A stretch of 19,425 nucleotides of DNA, from contig DDGE01000027.1 of assembly GCA_002337545.1 (NCBI GenBank), positions 29,008-48,432 of the forward strand, given 5' to 3'. A program made the translations under genes and the position numbers. Shown piece by piece: positions 7,137 to 14,574 of this stretch (positions are counted from its first letter, which is position 1; the number at the start of each line of letters is the position of its first letter). The notes below the pieces were generated by a model. That model searched no databases. It was given only the letters and a program-made list of their open reading frames with translations, and was not told the DNA's origin. The stretch is from Phycisphaerales bacterium UBA1910. Its GTDB lineage: Bacteria; Planctomycetota; Phycisphaerae; Phycisphaerales; UBA1924.

Positions 7137-8687
7137 ATGAGCACGCAGAGTAGAACGACTGTCACCATCGACGGGAAAAATCTCATCGCGGGTGAATGGC
7201 AACCAATGGCTGGCGATTCCATCCGTTCCACGATGCCAGCGGCACCGGATCAGGTCGTCTGGTCTGGCACCTCCTCCGTTGAGGCAGTCCACGAGGCGAT
7301 ATATGCGGCACGCCAGGCGCTCCCCGAGTGGTCGGCAACCACGATTGATAAACGAATAGCTGTGCTTCGAAAGTTCCAAGAGATTGCGAAAGCACGCTCA
7401 TCAGAACTTGGTTCTTTGATCTCAGATGAGACCGGCAAAGCGCTGTGGGAATCGAATGCCGAAGCGAATCTTGTCGGTGCAAAGGTGGACATTACCCTTG
7501 AAGAGGGGGAATGGTCCGGGCGTCATCGCGTCACAGATTTTGAGTTTGACCTCAACGATTCAAAGAAAGCCAGATGCCATTTCCAACCTCATGGGGTCTT
7601 GGCGGTTGTCGGTCCATTCAACTTCCCGGCACATCTCCCCAACGGCCACATCATCCCGGCGCTGCTCACAGGGAACACGATCGTGTTCAAGCCGTCGGAC
7701 AAGGCGCCGGGCGTGGGACAGTTACTCACGGAGATGTTCCACGAAGCGTTGGAAGCCGAGAATGCCCCCAAGGGAGTGATCAATCTCGTGCACGGAGCAG
7801 TAGCGGAGTCTGTCGCTCTGTGTGGGAGTCCAGAGGTCGACGGCGTCCTTTTCACGGGATCATGGGGCGCGGGCAGGGCAATCACCGAGGCGAATCTCGA
7901 CCAGCCGGGCAAGATCATCGCTCTTGAGATGGGGGGCAACAACCCCGCAGTGGTGATGCCAGACGCGGATTTGTATCAGGCCGTCACCGAGATTACCCGC
8001 TGCGCATTTAACACAACCGGGCAGCGGTGCACGAGCACGCGTCGATTGATCGTTCATCGAGATGTAGCCGAGAAAGTGACCACAGCGATTCTCAAAGCAG
8101 CATCGAACCTGATCATCGGCGATCCTCGCTCAGAGGAGCCGGTGTTTATGGGCCCGATCATATCTGAAGAAGCGCTCGATTCCGTGCTCAAGTTCCAGGA
8201 AAAGGTCGCGAGCCGCGGTGGGCGTGTCCTCATGGAATCCACACGGATGCCTGATCGGGCAGGGTGGTTCATTACCCCGGGGATCATCGAGGTCGATGAG
8301 TTCACCCTTGGATGCGATGATGCGGGGTGTGACGAGGAGGTCTTCGGACCGTTGCTGCGAGTGAGTGTTGTGGATTCGTTCGATGAAGCCATCAAGCAGG
8401 CAAACGCGACCCGATACGGCCTGAGCGCATCGATTTTTACTGCGAACGAATCAATGCAGAACCGATTCCTCAATGAGTGTCGCGCTGGGTGCCGAAACAT
8501 CAACTGTGGCACAGCCGGTGCAAGCTCGAAGCTCCCCTTCGGCGGTCTCGGTTTGTCGGGCAATCATCGACCCGCGGGTGCGTTTTCTCTCGATTACACG
8601 GCGTATCCAGTCGCGAGCATGATCGAAACGGGAGATGCCTGTACCATTCCAAATGGGATGCGTGTTGAAAAAGACTGGGTCGACTGA
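7137..8687 (+). CDS. astD: N-succinylglutamate 5-semialdehyde dehydrogenase AstD
   Basis: This is a 516-residue NAD(P)-dependent aldehyde dehydrogenase that oxidises succinylglutamate semialdehyde to succinylglutamate. The AstD-specific stretch PHGVLAVVGPFNFPAHLPNG is followed by ALEMGGNNP (general-base Glu264), GQRCTSTRR (nucleophile Cys298), EEVFGPLLRV and GGLGLSGNHRPAGAF. The last of these closely matches E. coli AstD rather than other aldehyde dehydrogenases. The ATG at 7137 is preceded by AGAGGT at 7125-7130. It is 28 bases downstream of astA and ends the cluster, with the stop only 2 bases from the convergent membrane-protein gene. The next pathway enzyme in order, a desuccinylase, is probably the M20 protein at 3129. 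No astB (succinylarginine dihydrolase) is present in the window. Confidence 0.96.
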   Translation: MSTQSRTTVTIDGKNLIAGEWQPMAGDSIRSTMPAAPDQVVWSGTSSVEAVHEAIYAARQALPEWSATTIDKRIAVLRKFQEIAKARSSELGSLISDETGKALWESNAEANLVGAKVDITLEEGEWSGRHRVTDFEFDLNDSKKARCHFQPHGVLAVVGPFNFPAHLPNGHIIPALLTGNTIVFKPSDKAPGVGQLLTEMFHEALEAENAPKGVINLVHGAVAESVALCGSPEVDGVLFTGSWGAGRAITEANLDQPGKIIALEMGGNNPAVVMPDADLYQAVTEITRCAFNTTGQRCTSTRRLIVHRDVAEKVTTAILKAASNLIIGDPRSEEPVFMGPIISEEALDSVLKFQEKVASRGGRVLMESTRMPDRAGWFITPGIIEVDEFTLGCDDAGCDEEVFGPLLRVSVVDSFDEAIKQANATRYGLSASIFTANESMQNRFLNECRAGCRNINCGTAGASSKLPFGGLGLSGNHRPAGAFSLDYTAYPVASMIETGDACTIPNGMRVEKDWVD

Positions 8688-8689
8688 GA

Positions 8690-9484
8690 TCAGGAGCCGT
8701 TCGCTCTATTCTGAAGATTCATGATCAACTCAACCTGCCCGATAGGCTGCTTGAGTTGGCGCGAAATCTCCTGAGATGATTTGCCCTGAGTCGCCAGCTC
8801 GTGAATCTGGTCGGAGATTGAGATTTCTTCCGGTTCCGGCTCTTGCGCGTTGGCCTGTTCTGGTTCGATCCTGCCTGCGACTCGTGTATCACGCTCATGC
8901 TGGTCTTGCTCCAGACGAGCGCGATCGAGGAGGGAAGGATCGATCGAGCGGGCGGGCACCGCTGGACGCGTCGAGATAGGTGCTTCCTGCTCGTCCGGAG
9001 ATGAATCCGCAGGATTTCGAGGTGCTCTGGACTGAGATGAGACCGCCCGATTGAGTTGGTCAAGCTTGGCGTCGGCTTCCTCGATCAGCAGTTCGAGGCG
9101 AGCGGCCTTGTTATCCAGCACGGCACCGAGTCGGCGAGCGATGTCCTCTGCTTCGACCATAAGCCGCTCAGCGGGCTCCATCGAGGTTTCCGCCCGATGA
9201 CGGATCTCTTCGATCCTTTCGGACGGGCTGCCCATGGAGTTGGTCCGTGCGGCGTTGGATTTGTGAGTCTTCTTGAGCGAGCGGAACATCAGGACCACCA
9301 GAATGATCATCCCCAACGCGAGAAGGATATTGGGGATCATCGAGTTTTCGGCTCTGAACTGGTCCAGGAAGTTCGTGGGCTGATGATCCTGTATTTCTCC
9401 GCTTGTCGCCTCTGGCGTATCCCCACTCGCCTCCTGCGGGGAAAGGCGGGGTTCTTCCGTGTTTGCGTCAGGTCCGAGTTGCAA
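8690..9484 (-). CDS. Single-pass membrane protein with coiled coil and C-terminal helical motif, function unknown
   Basis: This is a 264-residue protein I cannot name with certainty. Residues 1-48 are polar and probably disordered, 50-68 (IPNILLALGMIILVVLMF) form one membrane span followed by Lys and Arg, and 86-147 form a charged, probably coiled-coil helix. Residues 150-220 are a Pro/Glu-rich linker. At 221-257 comes ISISDQIHELATQGKSSQEI and then a segment ending GQVELIMNL, which looks like a small helix-turn-helix; it resembles the end of DUF6115- or DUF2802-type membrane proteins. With Lys/Arg after the span, the large part should be cytoplasmic. The start is TTG at 9484 with GGAG 7 bases upstream; an in-frame stop lies shortly above. 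The ATG at 9340 would start directly at the membrane span and is the alternative. The gene is divergent from tilS. Confidence 0.75.
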   Translation of the reverse strand: MQLGPDANTEEPRLSPQEASGDTPEATSGEIQDHQPTNFLDQFRAENSMIPNILLALGMIILVVLMFRSLKKTHKSNAARTNSMGSPSERIEEIRHRAETSMEPAERLMVEAEDIARRLGAVLDNKAARLELLIEEADAKLDQLNRAVSSQSRAPRNPADSSPDEQEAPISTRPAVPARSIDPSLLDRARLEQDQHERDTRVAGRIEPEQANAQEPEPEEISISDQIHELATQGKSSQEISRQLKQPIGQVELIMNLQNRANGS

Positions 9485-9506
9485 GGTTCGACTCCACTTT
9501 TCGGCA

Positions 9507-9512
9507 AGTATC
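9507..9512 (-). promoter_or_regulatory. Possible -10 element for the membrane coiled-coil gene
   Basis: On the minus strand TAGATACT contains GATACT about 22 bases before the TTG start at 9484, leaving room for a short leader with the GGAG ribosome site. No -35 is clear, so this is weak. Confidence 0.2.
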
Positions 9513-9528
9513 TACCGATCGCCCACTC

Positions 9529-9534
9529 TATCAT
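9529..9534 (+). promoter_or_regulatory. -10-like element of tilS, possible leaderless start
   Basis: TATCAT ends 6 bases before the GTG at 9541. The only purine-rich stretch, GGAG at 9536-9539, is 1 base from the start and too close to act as a Shine-Dalgarno. No clear -35 is present. Confidence 0.35.
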
Positions 9535-9540
9535 CGGAGT

Positions 9541-10629
9541 GTGGATGATGCAAGGATCCAGCCCGTTGACGATGAGTCAGAATCGCAGAACTGGAAACGC
9601 GACGATATCGTGGCGCGGATCCTGCGCCGCTGGCGTGAGCTCACGGGCGACAAGCATACCCGCGACGGGGATCGCCGGACACTCGTCGCGTGCTCCGGTG
9701 GGGCGGACTCGATCGCACTCGCGTTCGCCCTGTCACGCATCTCAGGATCATCCGTGATCGCTCACATTCGGCATGATATCCGAAGCGAGGAAGAAACTGA
9801 TGCTGATCGGGAGCTTGTGCGATTCCGAGCGGAGCAGTGGGGCGTCGAGTTCGTGTCGAGAGATATTCGGGTGAAGAGTCTTCCGGGTAATCTTGAGGCA
9901 AACGCCCGGAGCGGGCGCTATTCGGTCCTCCAGGACTTGGCAGAAGAACACGATTGTCCATATATCGCGACCGGGCACCACGCGGATGATCAACTCGAGA
10001 CCCTGCTGATGCATCTGATGCGTGGATCTGGGCTCCGCGGGATGACTGGGATGCGAGCCAAGACCCAGCTTGAACGGTCCACCCTCGTTCGCCCGATGCT
10101 TGACATTCCGCGTGATGAGATCGTTCAGATGCTCAGGCGTGCAGCAATCACCTGGCGCGACGACCCGACCAATCAGGATCATGCGTATTTTCGGAATCGG
10201 ATCCGGCACGATGTCGTACCCATGATGCGATCAGTATGTCCGAGTATCGCGGCTCGGGCATCCGATTGGACCAACGATCTCATGTCGATCCGAGCCATGA
10301 TGGATGAGATGATCGACAAAGCGATCGGGGATGCGAGTTCAACACCCGATGGAATGATTTGGGATCGACGGGTGTTTCGTTCATTCCCCGAGCCGGTGCT
10401 CGGCATGCTTCCCAATCGCGTCTGCAGACTACTCTGCGCCAATCAGGGGCAGGATTTAATCTCTCGCGAGACAATCAACGCTTGGATTCGGGGGGTGAAA
10501 TCGTTTTCCACAGAACCGACGCAACACCGCATCGGTCCTATGGTTTGTTTCATCGATGCACATCGCGTTCGTATCGCGCCCGTATCAGATGTTGAGCAGG
10601 ACGGAACGGAGGCTCAATATGAGTCATGA
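9541..10629 (+). CDS. tilS: tRNA(Ile)-lysidine synthase TilS
   Basis: TilS uses ATP and lysine to convert the wobble cytidine of tRNA-Ile(CAU) to lysidine, so that it reads AUA. The PP-loop SGGADS is at residues 52-57 (context LVACSGGADSIALAFAL). It is followed by NLEANARSGRYSVL, ATGHHADDQLETLLMHLMRGSGLRG and the DDPTNQDHAYFRNRIRH motif, all characteristic. The 362 residues stop at a point matching the shorter two-domain enzymes, without the C-terminal domain of the 432-residue E. coli form. No ATG exists in frame near the N-terminus. GTG 9541 is chosen because a TATCAT lies 6 bases before it and the upstream frame shows no conservation; GTG 9610 is an alternative. The 3' end overlaps the next gene by 11 bases. 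Confidence 0.93.
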   Translation: MDDARIQPVDDESESQNWKRDDIVARILRRWRELTGDKHTRDGDRRTLVACSGGADSIALAFALSRISGSSVIAHIRHDIRSEEETDADRELVRFRAEQWGVEFVSRDIRVKSLPGNLEANARSGRYSVLQDLAEEHDCPYIATGHHADDQLETLLMHLMRGSGLRGMTGMRAKTQLERSTLVRPMLDIPRDEIVQMLRRAAITWRDDPTNQDHAYFRNRIRHDVVPMMRSVCPSIAARASDWTNDLMSIRAMMDEMIDKAIGDASSTPDGMIWDRRVFRSFPEPVLGMLPNRVCRLLCANQGQDLISRETINAWIRGVKSFSTEPTQHRIGPMVCFIDAHRVRIAPVSDVEQDGTEAQYES

Positions 10630-11011
10630 AACCGAGAAACCCACAATCGCACTTGTCGGGCATTGCACCCCTGACGCGTTCGCACTCCGCAGCGCGATTT
10701 CAGGGTTCTATCCCGATGCGCAGATCGAAACCCTGAACTCTCAATCCGAGTTTGAATCTCGTATCGGCGAGTTCACGATTCACCTTGTGAATCGGATACT
10801 CGATGGTTCGTTCAAAGACGATTCTGGGATCAACCTCATCCGACGCCACGCGAGCGATCACCCCGCGCTCATGCTGATCTCGAACTACCCCGAATCTCTT
10901 CAGGAGGCACTGGATGCTGGTGGCATTCAAGGGTTTGGGAAACGAGACATGCGTGGAGAGAACGCCCGCATCGCGTTGCATAACGCATTGAACGAAACAT
11001 CCCATCCGTAA
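10619..11011 (+). CDS. Small receiver-like protein lacking the phospho-acceptor Asp
   Basis: This is a 130-residue cytosolic protein with the strand/helix rhythm of a response-regulator receiver domain. A first strand TIALVGH is followed by a helix, a strand ending IHLVNRILDG where the phospho-acceptor Asp would sit but Asn58 is found, MLISNYPE with Ser89 at the switch Thr/Ser position, and GFGKRD with Lys108 at the conserved Lys position. The first-strand acidic pair is also missing (HCTPD instead of DD). There is no output domain. This suggests a phosphorylation-independent pseudo-receiver, but the fold assignment is by eye. GGAGG (10608-10612) lies 6 bases before the ATG, inside tilS, and the TAAGGA at its own stop provides the ribosome site of the following peptidase gene, so the three genes form an operon. 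Confidence 0.8.
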   Translation: MSHETEKPTIALVGHCTPDAFALRSAISGFYPDAQIETLNSQSEFESRIGEFTIHLVNRILDGSFKDDSGINLIRRHASDHPALMLISNYPESLQEALDAGGIQGFGKRDMRGENARIALHNALNETSHP

Positions 11012-11022
11012 GGAATACGCAT

Positions 11023-12240
11023 ATGGACAAGGCAATCAAGGTCAGCGAGTATCAGGCTCGACGCAAGAAAATCAGTTCAGTACTCAAGGACGCGGTCGGC
11101 GTGGTTTTCGCTGGCGCAGGCGCCCCGCCGTTGCGTGGCGAGTGGTTCCCGGATATGAACTTCCGGTATCTCAGCGGGATCGCGAACGAGCCCGGAGCCG
11201 TGATTCTGTTCGATCCGAAGAACCCGAACCCCAAGCGACGCACGATTCTCTTTCTCCAACCGGTTAATCCGGAGATGGATGTCTGGGACGGGTACCGGGA
11301 TCATATCTCGCAAGAACTACGCGATCGGTATGGTTTCGACACCGTGATGCGAACCAACGCACTCCCACGCTTCCTGAGCGGGGCCGCGCGTCGAACGAAA
11401 AAACTCGCATGTCTGCACCCAACAGCCGCGTATACCCAGCCCATTACCCCCGATCTTGATCTCTTCCAGAAGATCGCAGCCCGCACACCCGGGTGCTCGA
11501 TCGTGGATATGAGCGACGCGATCATCAACCTGCGACTTGTGAAGAGTGCCGCGGAGATCAAGCAGATCCAGAACGCGATCAAGGCGACGCACAACGGCCT
11601 GAACAAGCTCATGGCCAAACTCAAGCCCGGCGTGGGCGAGCGTGAACTCCATAACGCGCTGGTCGGAGGCTTTGCTGAAGCTGGATCAATCCGCAACGCC
11701 TTTGATCCGATCGTGGGCTCGGGGCATAACGCAACGATCCTGCACTACAAAGAAAACACCGGCGTCTGCAACGACGGTGATCTCATCGTCGTGGATTCCG
11801 GTGCTGAGATCAATGGGTACGCTTCGGACATCACACGCACAGTCCCCGTGAACGGTAAATACACCAAGGAGCAGGCCAAGTTTTACAACCTCGTGCTCAA
11901 ATCTCAGCAGGCTGCCATACGAGCGGTCAAGCCCGGCGCAACGATGGCGCAAGTAGACGAGGCATCTCGCAAGGTGATCCGCGATGCAGGTTACGGTGAC
12001 CAGTACCTGCACGGCGTAGGTCACCATCTCGGCCTGGAAACCCACGATCCCTCACCCGATGTCAAGCTGAAAGCCGGCATGGTGGTAACGATCGAGCCCG
12101 GTTTATACTTGCAGGACAAATCGATCGGCATCCGCATCGAGGACGACATCCTCGTCACGGAGAAGGGATACAAGAACCTCTCTTCAATGATCCCGAAAAC
12201 GGTCTCGGAAGTCGAAGCCGCGATAAAGGCCGCGAAGTAA
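11023..12240 (+). CDS. pepP: Xaa-Pro aminopeptidase-type M24 peptidase
   Basis: This is a 405-residue cytosolic metallopeptidase that removes N-terminal residues preceding proline. The N-terminal aminopeptidase P domain includes NFRYLSGIANEPGAVILF. The pita-bread catalytic domain has the five metal ligands in order: VVDSGAEI (Asp258), SDITRT (Asp269), HGVGHHLGLETHD (His334), TIEPGLY (Glu358) and IRIEDDILV (Glu373). The ATG at 11023 is preceded by AAGGAA at 11010-11015, overlapping the upstream stop. The gene closes the tilS operon and is followed by an intrinsic terminator. Substrate preference within M24B (Xaa-Pro or prolidase-like) cannot be settled from sequence, but the N-terminal domain favours aminopeptidase P. 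Confidence 0.93.
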   Translation: MDKAIKVSEYQARRKKISSVLKDAVGVVFAGAGAPPLRGEWFPDMNFRYLSGIANEPGAVILFDPKNPNPKRRTILFLQPVNPEMDVWDGYRDHISQELRDRYGFDTVMRTNALPRFLSGAARRTKKLACLHPTAAYTQPITPDLDLFQKIAARTPGCSIVDMSDAIINLRLVKSAAEIKQIQNAIKATHNGLNKLMAKLKPGVGERELHNALVGGFAEAGSIRNAFDPIVGSGHNATILHYKENTGVCNDGDLIVVDSGAEINGYASDITRTVPVNGKYTKEQAKFYNLVLKSQQAAIRAVKPGATMAQVDEASRKVIRDAGYGDQYLHGVGHHLGLETHDPSPDVKLKAGMVVTIEPGLYLQDKSIGIRIEDDILVTEKGYKNLSSMIPKTVSEVEAAIKAAK

Positions 12241-12261
12241 CCTTGTGATCATCAGCCCCTA

Positions 12262-12897
12262 TCAGCCCGCGAGTTCGCGGGCTTTTTCGATGAGTTCCTG
12301 AACCTCATCCGGGTCACTGTATCGGTATAGGTCGATGACATGGCGATCAGGGCCCACAAGCAGGATCGAGGATGGATGGTCGATGTTTCGGAAACCATCT
12401 TCCGTGTTCAAAGCACCCAACTCGAACCCGACTCCCATAAGCAGGATCTGTGTCATATCGACGGTCCCCCGCCCGAACTTCCATCTCGCAGGCTCGGCCT
12501 TGAACCCATTCGCGTAGTTCTTCAAGACCTGCGGCGTATCAACCTCAGGATCGATCGAGATGCTCAGCAACTGGATATCCGTCCCCTCCGTAGCGAACTG
12601 AATTTCGCGCATCACAGCGCTCATTCCGGGGCAGATCAACGGACAACTTGTGTAAAAGAAATCGACGATGGTGTACTTCCCGTCGAGATATGTATCGTCA
12701 AACTCTTCGCCGTTGCGATCGACAAGTTTGAAATCGGGGATGTACAGCGCGCTATACGGGTTGTCTTCGTTCAGATCGATGAGCTGATCGCTGGGCAATC
12801 CCTGCGGTTGAGGTGAGAACACAAATAAATAGATCAAGATCCCCACGAAGGTGATCACGAGCAATACGAGTGAACGGATAAAGACGCGTGGAGACAT
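12262..12897 (-). CDS. SCO1/SenC family copper chaperone for cytochrome c oxidase
   Basis: This is a 211-residue membrane-anchored thioredoxin-fold protein that delivers copper to, or reduces, the CuA site of cytochrome oxidase. An N-terminal signal anchor spans residues 9-28. FFYTSCPLICPGM carries the copper-binding CxxxC (Cys85, Cys89), SISIDPEVDTP is a family mark, and the conserved third ligand is His174 in NIDHPSSILLVGPD. It is the last gene of the ctaB-ABC cluster, 25 bases after the permease. Its ATG (complement of 12895-12897) has no Shine-Dalgarno but a TAGAAT 5 bases upstream, so it may also be transcribed on its own as a leaderless mRNA. Its last codons lie inside the terminator of the convergent peptidase gene. 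Confidence 0.94.
   Translation of the reverse strand: MSPRVFIRSLVLLVITFVGILIYLFVFSPQPQGLPSDQLIDLNEDNPYSALYIPDFKLVDRNGEEFDDTYLDGKYTIVDFFYTSCPLICPGMSAVMREIQFATEGTDIQLLSISIDPEVDTPQVLKNYANGFKAEPARWKFGRGTVDMTQILLMGVGFELGALNTEDGFRNIDHPSSILLVGPDRHVIDLYRYSDPDEVQELIEKARELAG
12264..12287 (+). terminator. Intrinsic terminator of the tilS-peptidase operon, inside the sco1 3' end
   Basis: AGCCCGCGA and TCGCGGGCT form a perfect 9-bp stem with a GT loop, followed by five T (12283-12287), 24 bases after the peptidase stop. The stem also encodes the last residues of the opposing SCO1 protein. On the minus strand no T run follows, so it acts in one direction only. Confidence 0.85.
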
Positions 12898-12902
12898 GGT
12901 TG

Positions 12903-12908
12903 ATTCTA
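12903..12908 (-). promoter_or_regulatory. -10-like element of sco1, possible leaderless start
   Basis: TAGAAT on the minus strand (within GTATAGAAT) ends 5 bases before the sco1 ATG and starts about 15 bases after the permease stop. No Shine-Dalgarno is present. This allows sco1 a separate promoter inside the cluster. Confidence 0.4.
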
Positions 12909-12922
12909 TACAAAAATGAGGT

Positions 12923-13684
12923 TCACGGTTTACTCGATCGGGAGATCGCCCAGATCCCTAACGCTGCCCCAAAGAGGGCGAAGCCCGCGGAAATACCCCA
13001 GGCAAGGATTGGATTGAACGCATCACTCATTCCCAAAGCATCCCGCATCGCGGCATGAGACCAGGTCAAGGGGTTCAGCAGCGCGATGACCCGCATCCAT
13101 CCAGCGGCATTTTCGACAGGGAAGACGGCCCCCGAAAGCAGCCACATCGGCATGAGCAGCGAGTTCATAACGCCGTGGAATCCCTGTGTTGAATCCACGA
13201 TCCAGGCCATCGCGAGCCCGACTCCAATGAGAGCGACGGAGATGCACAATAACGCACCAATCGCACCCAAAATGCCAACGGGGGTGAGCGTGACTCCAAG
13301 GAATGGGAGCGCGAGTAGAACGATCATCGCCTGGATGAGTGCGATAATACTGCCAGCACCGATTTTGCTCATGGCGATCGACCACTTGGGGGCCGGAGAA
13401 ATCAAGGCGGCTCGGAGCACTCCATCGTGCCGATCTTGAATCAAAGAGATCGACGCAAAGATCGAAGCGAACATGACAGTCAGCGAGGCCATTCCCGGGA
13501 TGGTGTAGGCGGTTAGGGATGTTTCGTCGCCCGCGACTTTGCCCATCGCGTTTGAAAACCCGCCGACGATGAACACCCAGAGCATCAGAGGCGTTGCAAC
13601 ACTCGCAATAATCCGCGATGGCTGGCGTGTCTGACGGACCAGCTCGCGTTTGGCGAGTGCGTTCATAGCGCCAAACCCACTCAT
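12923..13684 (-). CDS. ABC-2 type transporter permease
   Basis: This is a 253-residue integral membrane subunit with six probable spans near residues 24-42, 60-82, 107-130, 136-164, 171-192 and 226-248. The cytoplasmic loop DRHDGVLRAALISPAPKWSI after the second span and the later LLSGAVFPVENAAGWMRVI and LNPLTWSHAAMRDAL segments are typical of ABC-2 permeases of the NodJ/DrrB type. The ATG overlaps the stop of the ATPase gene by four bases (ATGA), and GAGGGG lies 8 bases upstream, so the two proteins surely form one transporter. The substrate is unknown. Placement between heme O synthase and SCO1 suggests a role in cytochrome oxidase assembly, for example export of a cofactor or precursor; this is inference. 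Confidence 0.92.
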   Translation of the reverse strand: MSGFGAMNALAKRELVRQTRQPSRIIASVATPLMLWVFIVGGFSNAMGKVAGDETSLTAYTIPGMASLTVMFASIFASISLIQDRHDGVLRAALISPAPKWSIAMSKIGAGSIIALIQAMIVLLALPFLGVTLTPVGILGAIGALLCISVALIGVGLAMAWIVDSTQGFHGVMNSLLMPMWLLSGAVFPVENAAGWMRVIALLNPLTWSHAAMRDALGMSDAFNPILAWGISAGFALFGAALGIWAISRSSKP

Positions 13685-14574
13685 ATGAGCGTCCCCTCGT
13701 TCGTGCGGATCGAATACGCATCCTCAAGCGTCGGCGGAGCAATTGTCAACCCGATCCCCTCGATCGGGCACGATTGGATCTCGATCGATTGCGCGTCCGG
13801 AACGATGATGATCTGGTCAATCCTGTGAGGGATAGCACCGAGCGAACGCACCCAACTCATAGCAGACTCGATTTGCTCCGGTGTGACAGTATGGATGCGG
13901 AGTACTCTTTCCCCGAGTGCATCTCGGAGCCGGGCTGGTGAGTCAATCGCGACACATCGACCGTCTGAGATCATCGCGACCCGATCGGCGCGTTCTGCTT
14001 CATCGATGAGGTGGGTTGCGAGGAGAACGGTCATGCCGAGTTGCGTGCGGATATGACGCATCGATTCCCAGAACGATCTCCGCGCATCAATATCGAGCCC
14101 GCTCGTGGGCTCGTCGAGCAGGAGCAGAGTGGGGTGCGGGATAAGGGCCCGCGCGAGATCCGCCCTTCGTGCAAGCCCGCCGGAGAGATGCCGGACCTGT
14201 TCATCGAGACGGTCTGAGATCATGAGTTCATCAGAAAGGGCAGCAACTCGTGATTCGATCTCGCCCTTCGGGATCCCATGCAGAGCACCTGATATCTGCA
14301 GATTCTCGCGCACCGTCAGAAGCTGATCGAGCGCGGGGGTTTGGAAGACGATCGAGAGCCCATGTCGGGAAGCCGGGGAGACTCGCTCTCCCGAATCAGG
14401 AGAGATGGTCTGGGCAATCACACCCATGAGAGTGGACTTGCCCGCACCGTTGGGGCCCAGCAGCGCGAGCATCTCGTTGTCAGATTCCAAAGAGAAACCG
14501 TCGAGTGCTATGCGATCGGGTTCGCCCTTGCGGCGATACACGACCCGCAGATCCCGAACATCGAGCGCGCTCAC
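13681..14574 (-). CDS. ABC transporter ATP-binding protein
   Basis: This 297-residue ATPase subunit is the partner of the adjacent permease. Walker A GPNGAGKST is at residues 40-48, the Q-loop is in IVFQTP, and the signature LSGGLARR starts at 130. Walker B LLLLDEPTSGLD starts at 150, and the H-loop His188 is in LLATHLIDEAE. The C-terminal 90 residues form an extra domain as in drug- or NatA/CcmA-like exporters, ending with TLEDAY, which is usual for these. Translation starts with GTG overlapping the ctaB stop (GTGA), with GAGGG 8 bases upstream, indicating translational coupling to ctaB. Confidence 0.95.
   Translation of the reverse strand: MSALDVRDLRVVYRRKGEPDRIALDGFSLESDNEMLALLGPNGAGKSTLMGVIAQTISPDSGERVSPASRHGLSIVFQTPALDQLLTVRENLQISGALHGIPKGEIESRVAALSDELMISDRLDEQVRHLSGGLARRADLARALIPHPTLLLLDEPTSGLDIDARRSFWESMRHIRTQLGMTVLLATHLIDEAERADRVAMISDGRCVAIDSPARLRDALGERVLRIHTVTPEQIESAMSWVRSLGAIPHRIDQIIIVPDAQSIEIQSCPIEGIGLTIAPPTLEDAYSIRTNEGTLI

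Noticed and set aside
9403..9540. N-terminal extension of TilS by 46 residues from a TTG
   Set aside because: It would overlap the divergent membrane-protein gene and shows no TilS features.
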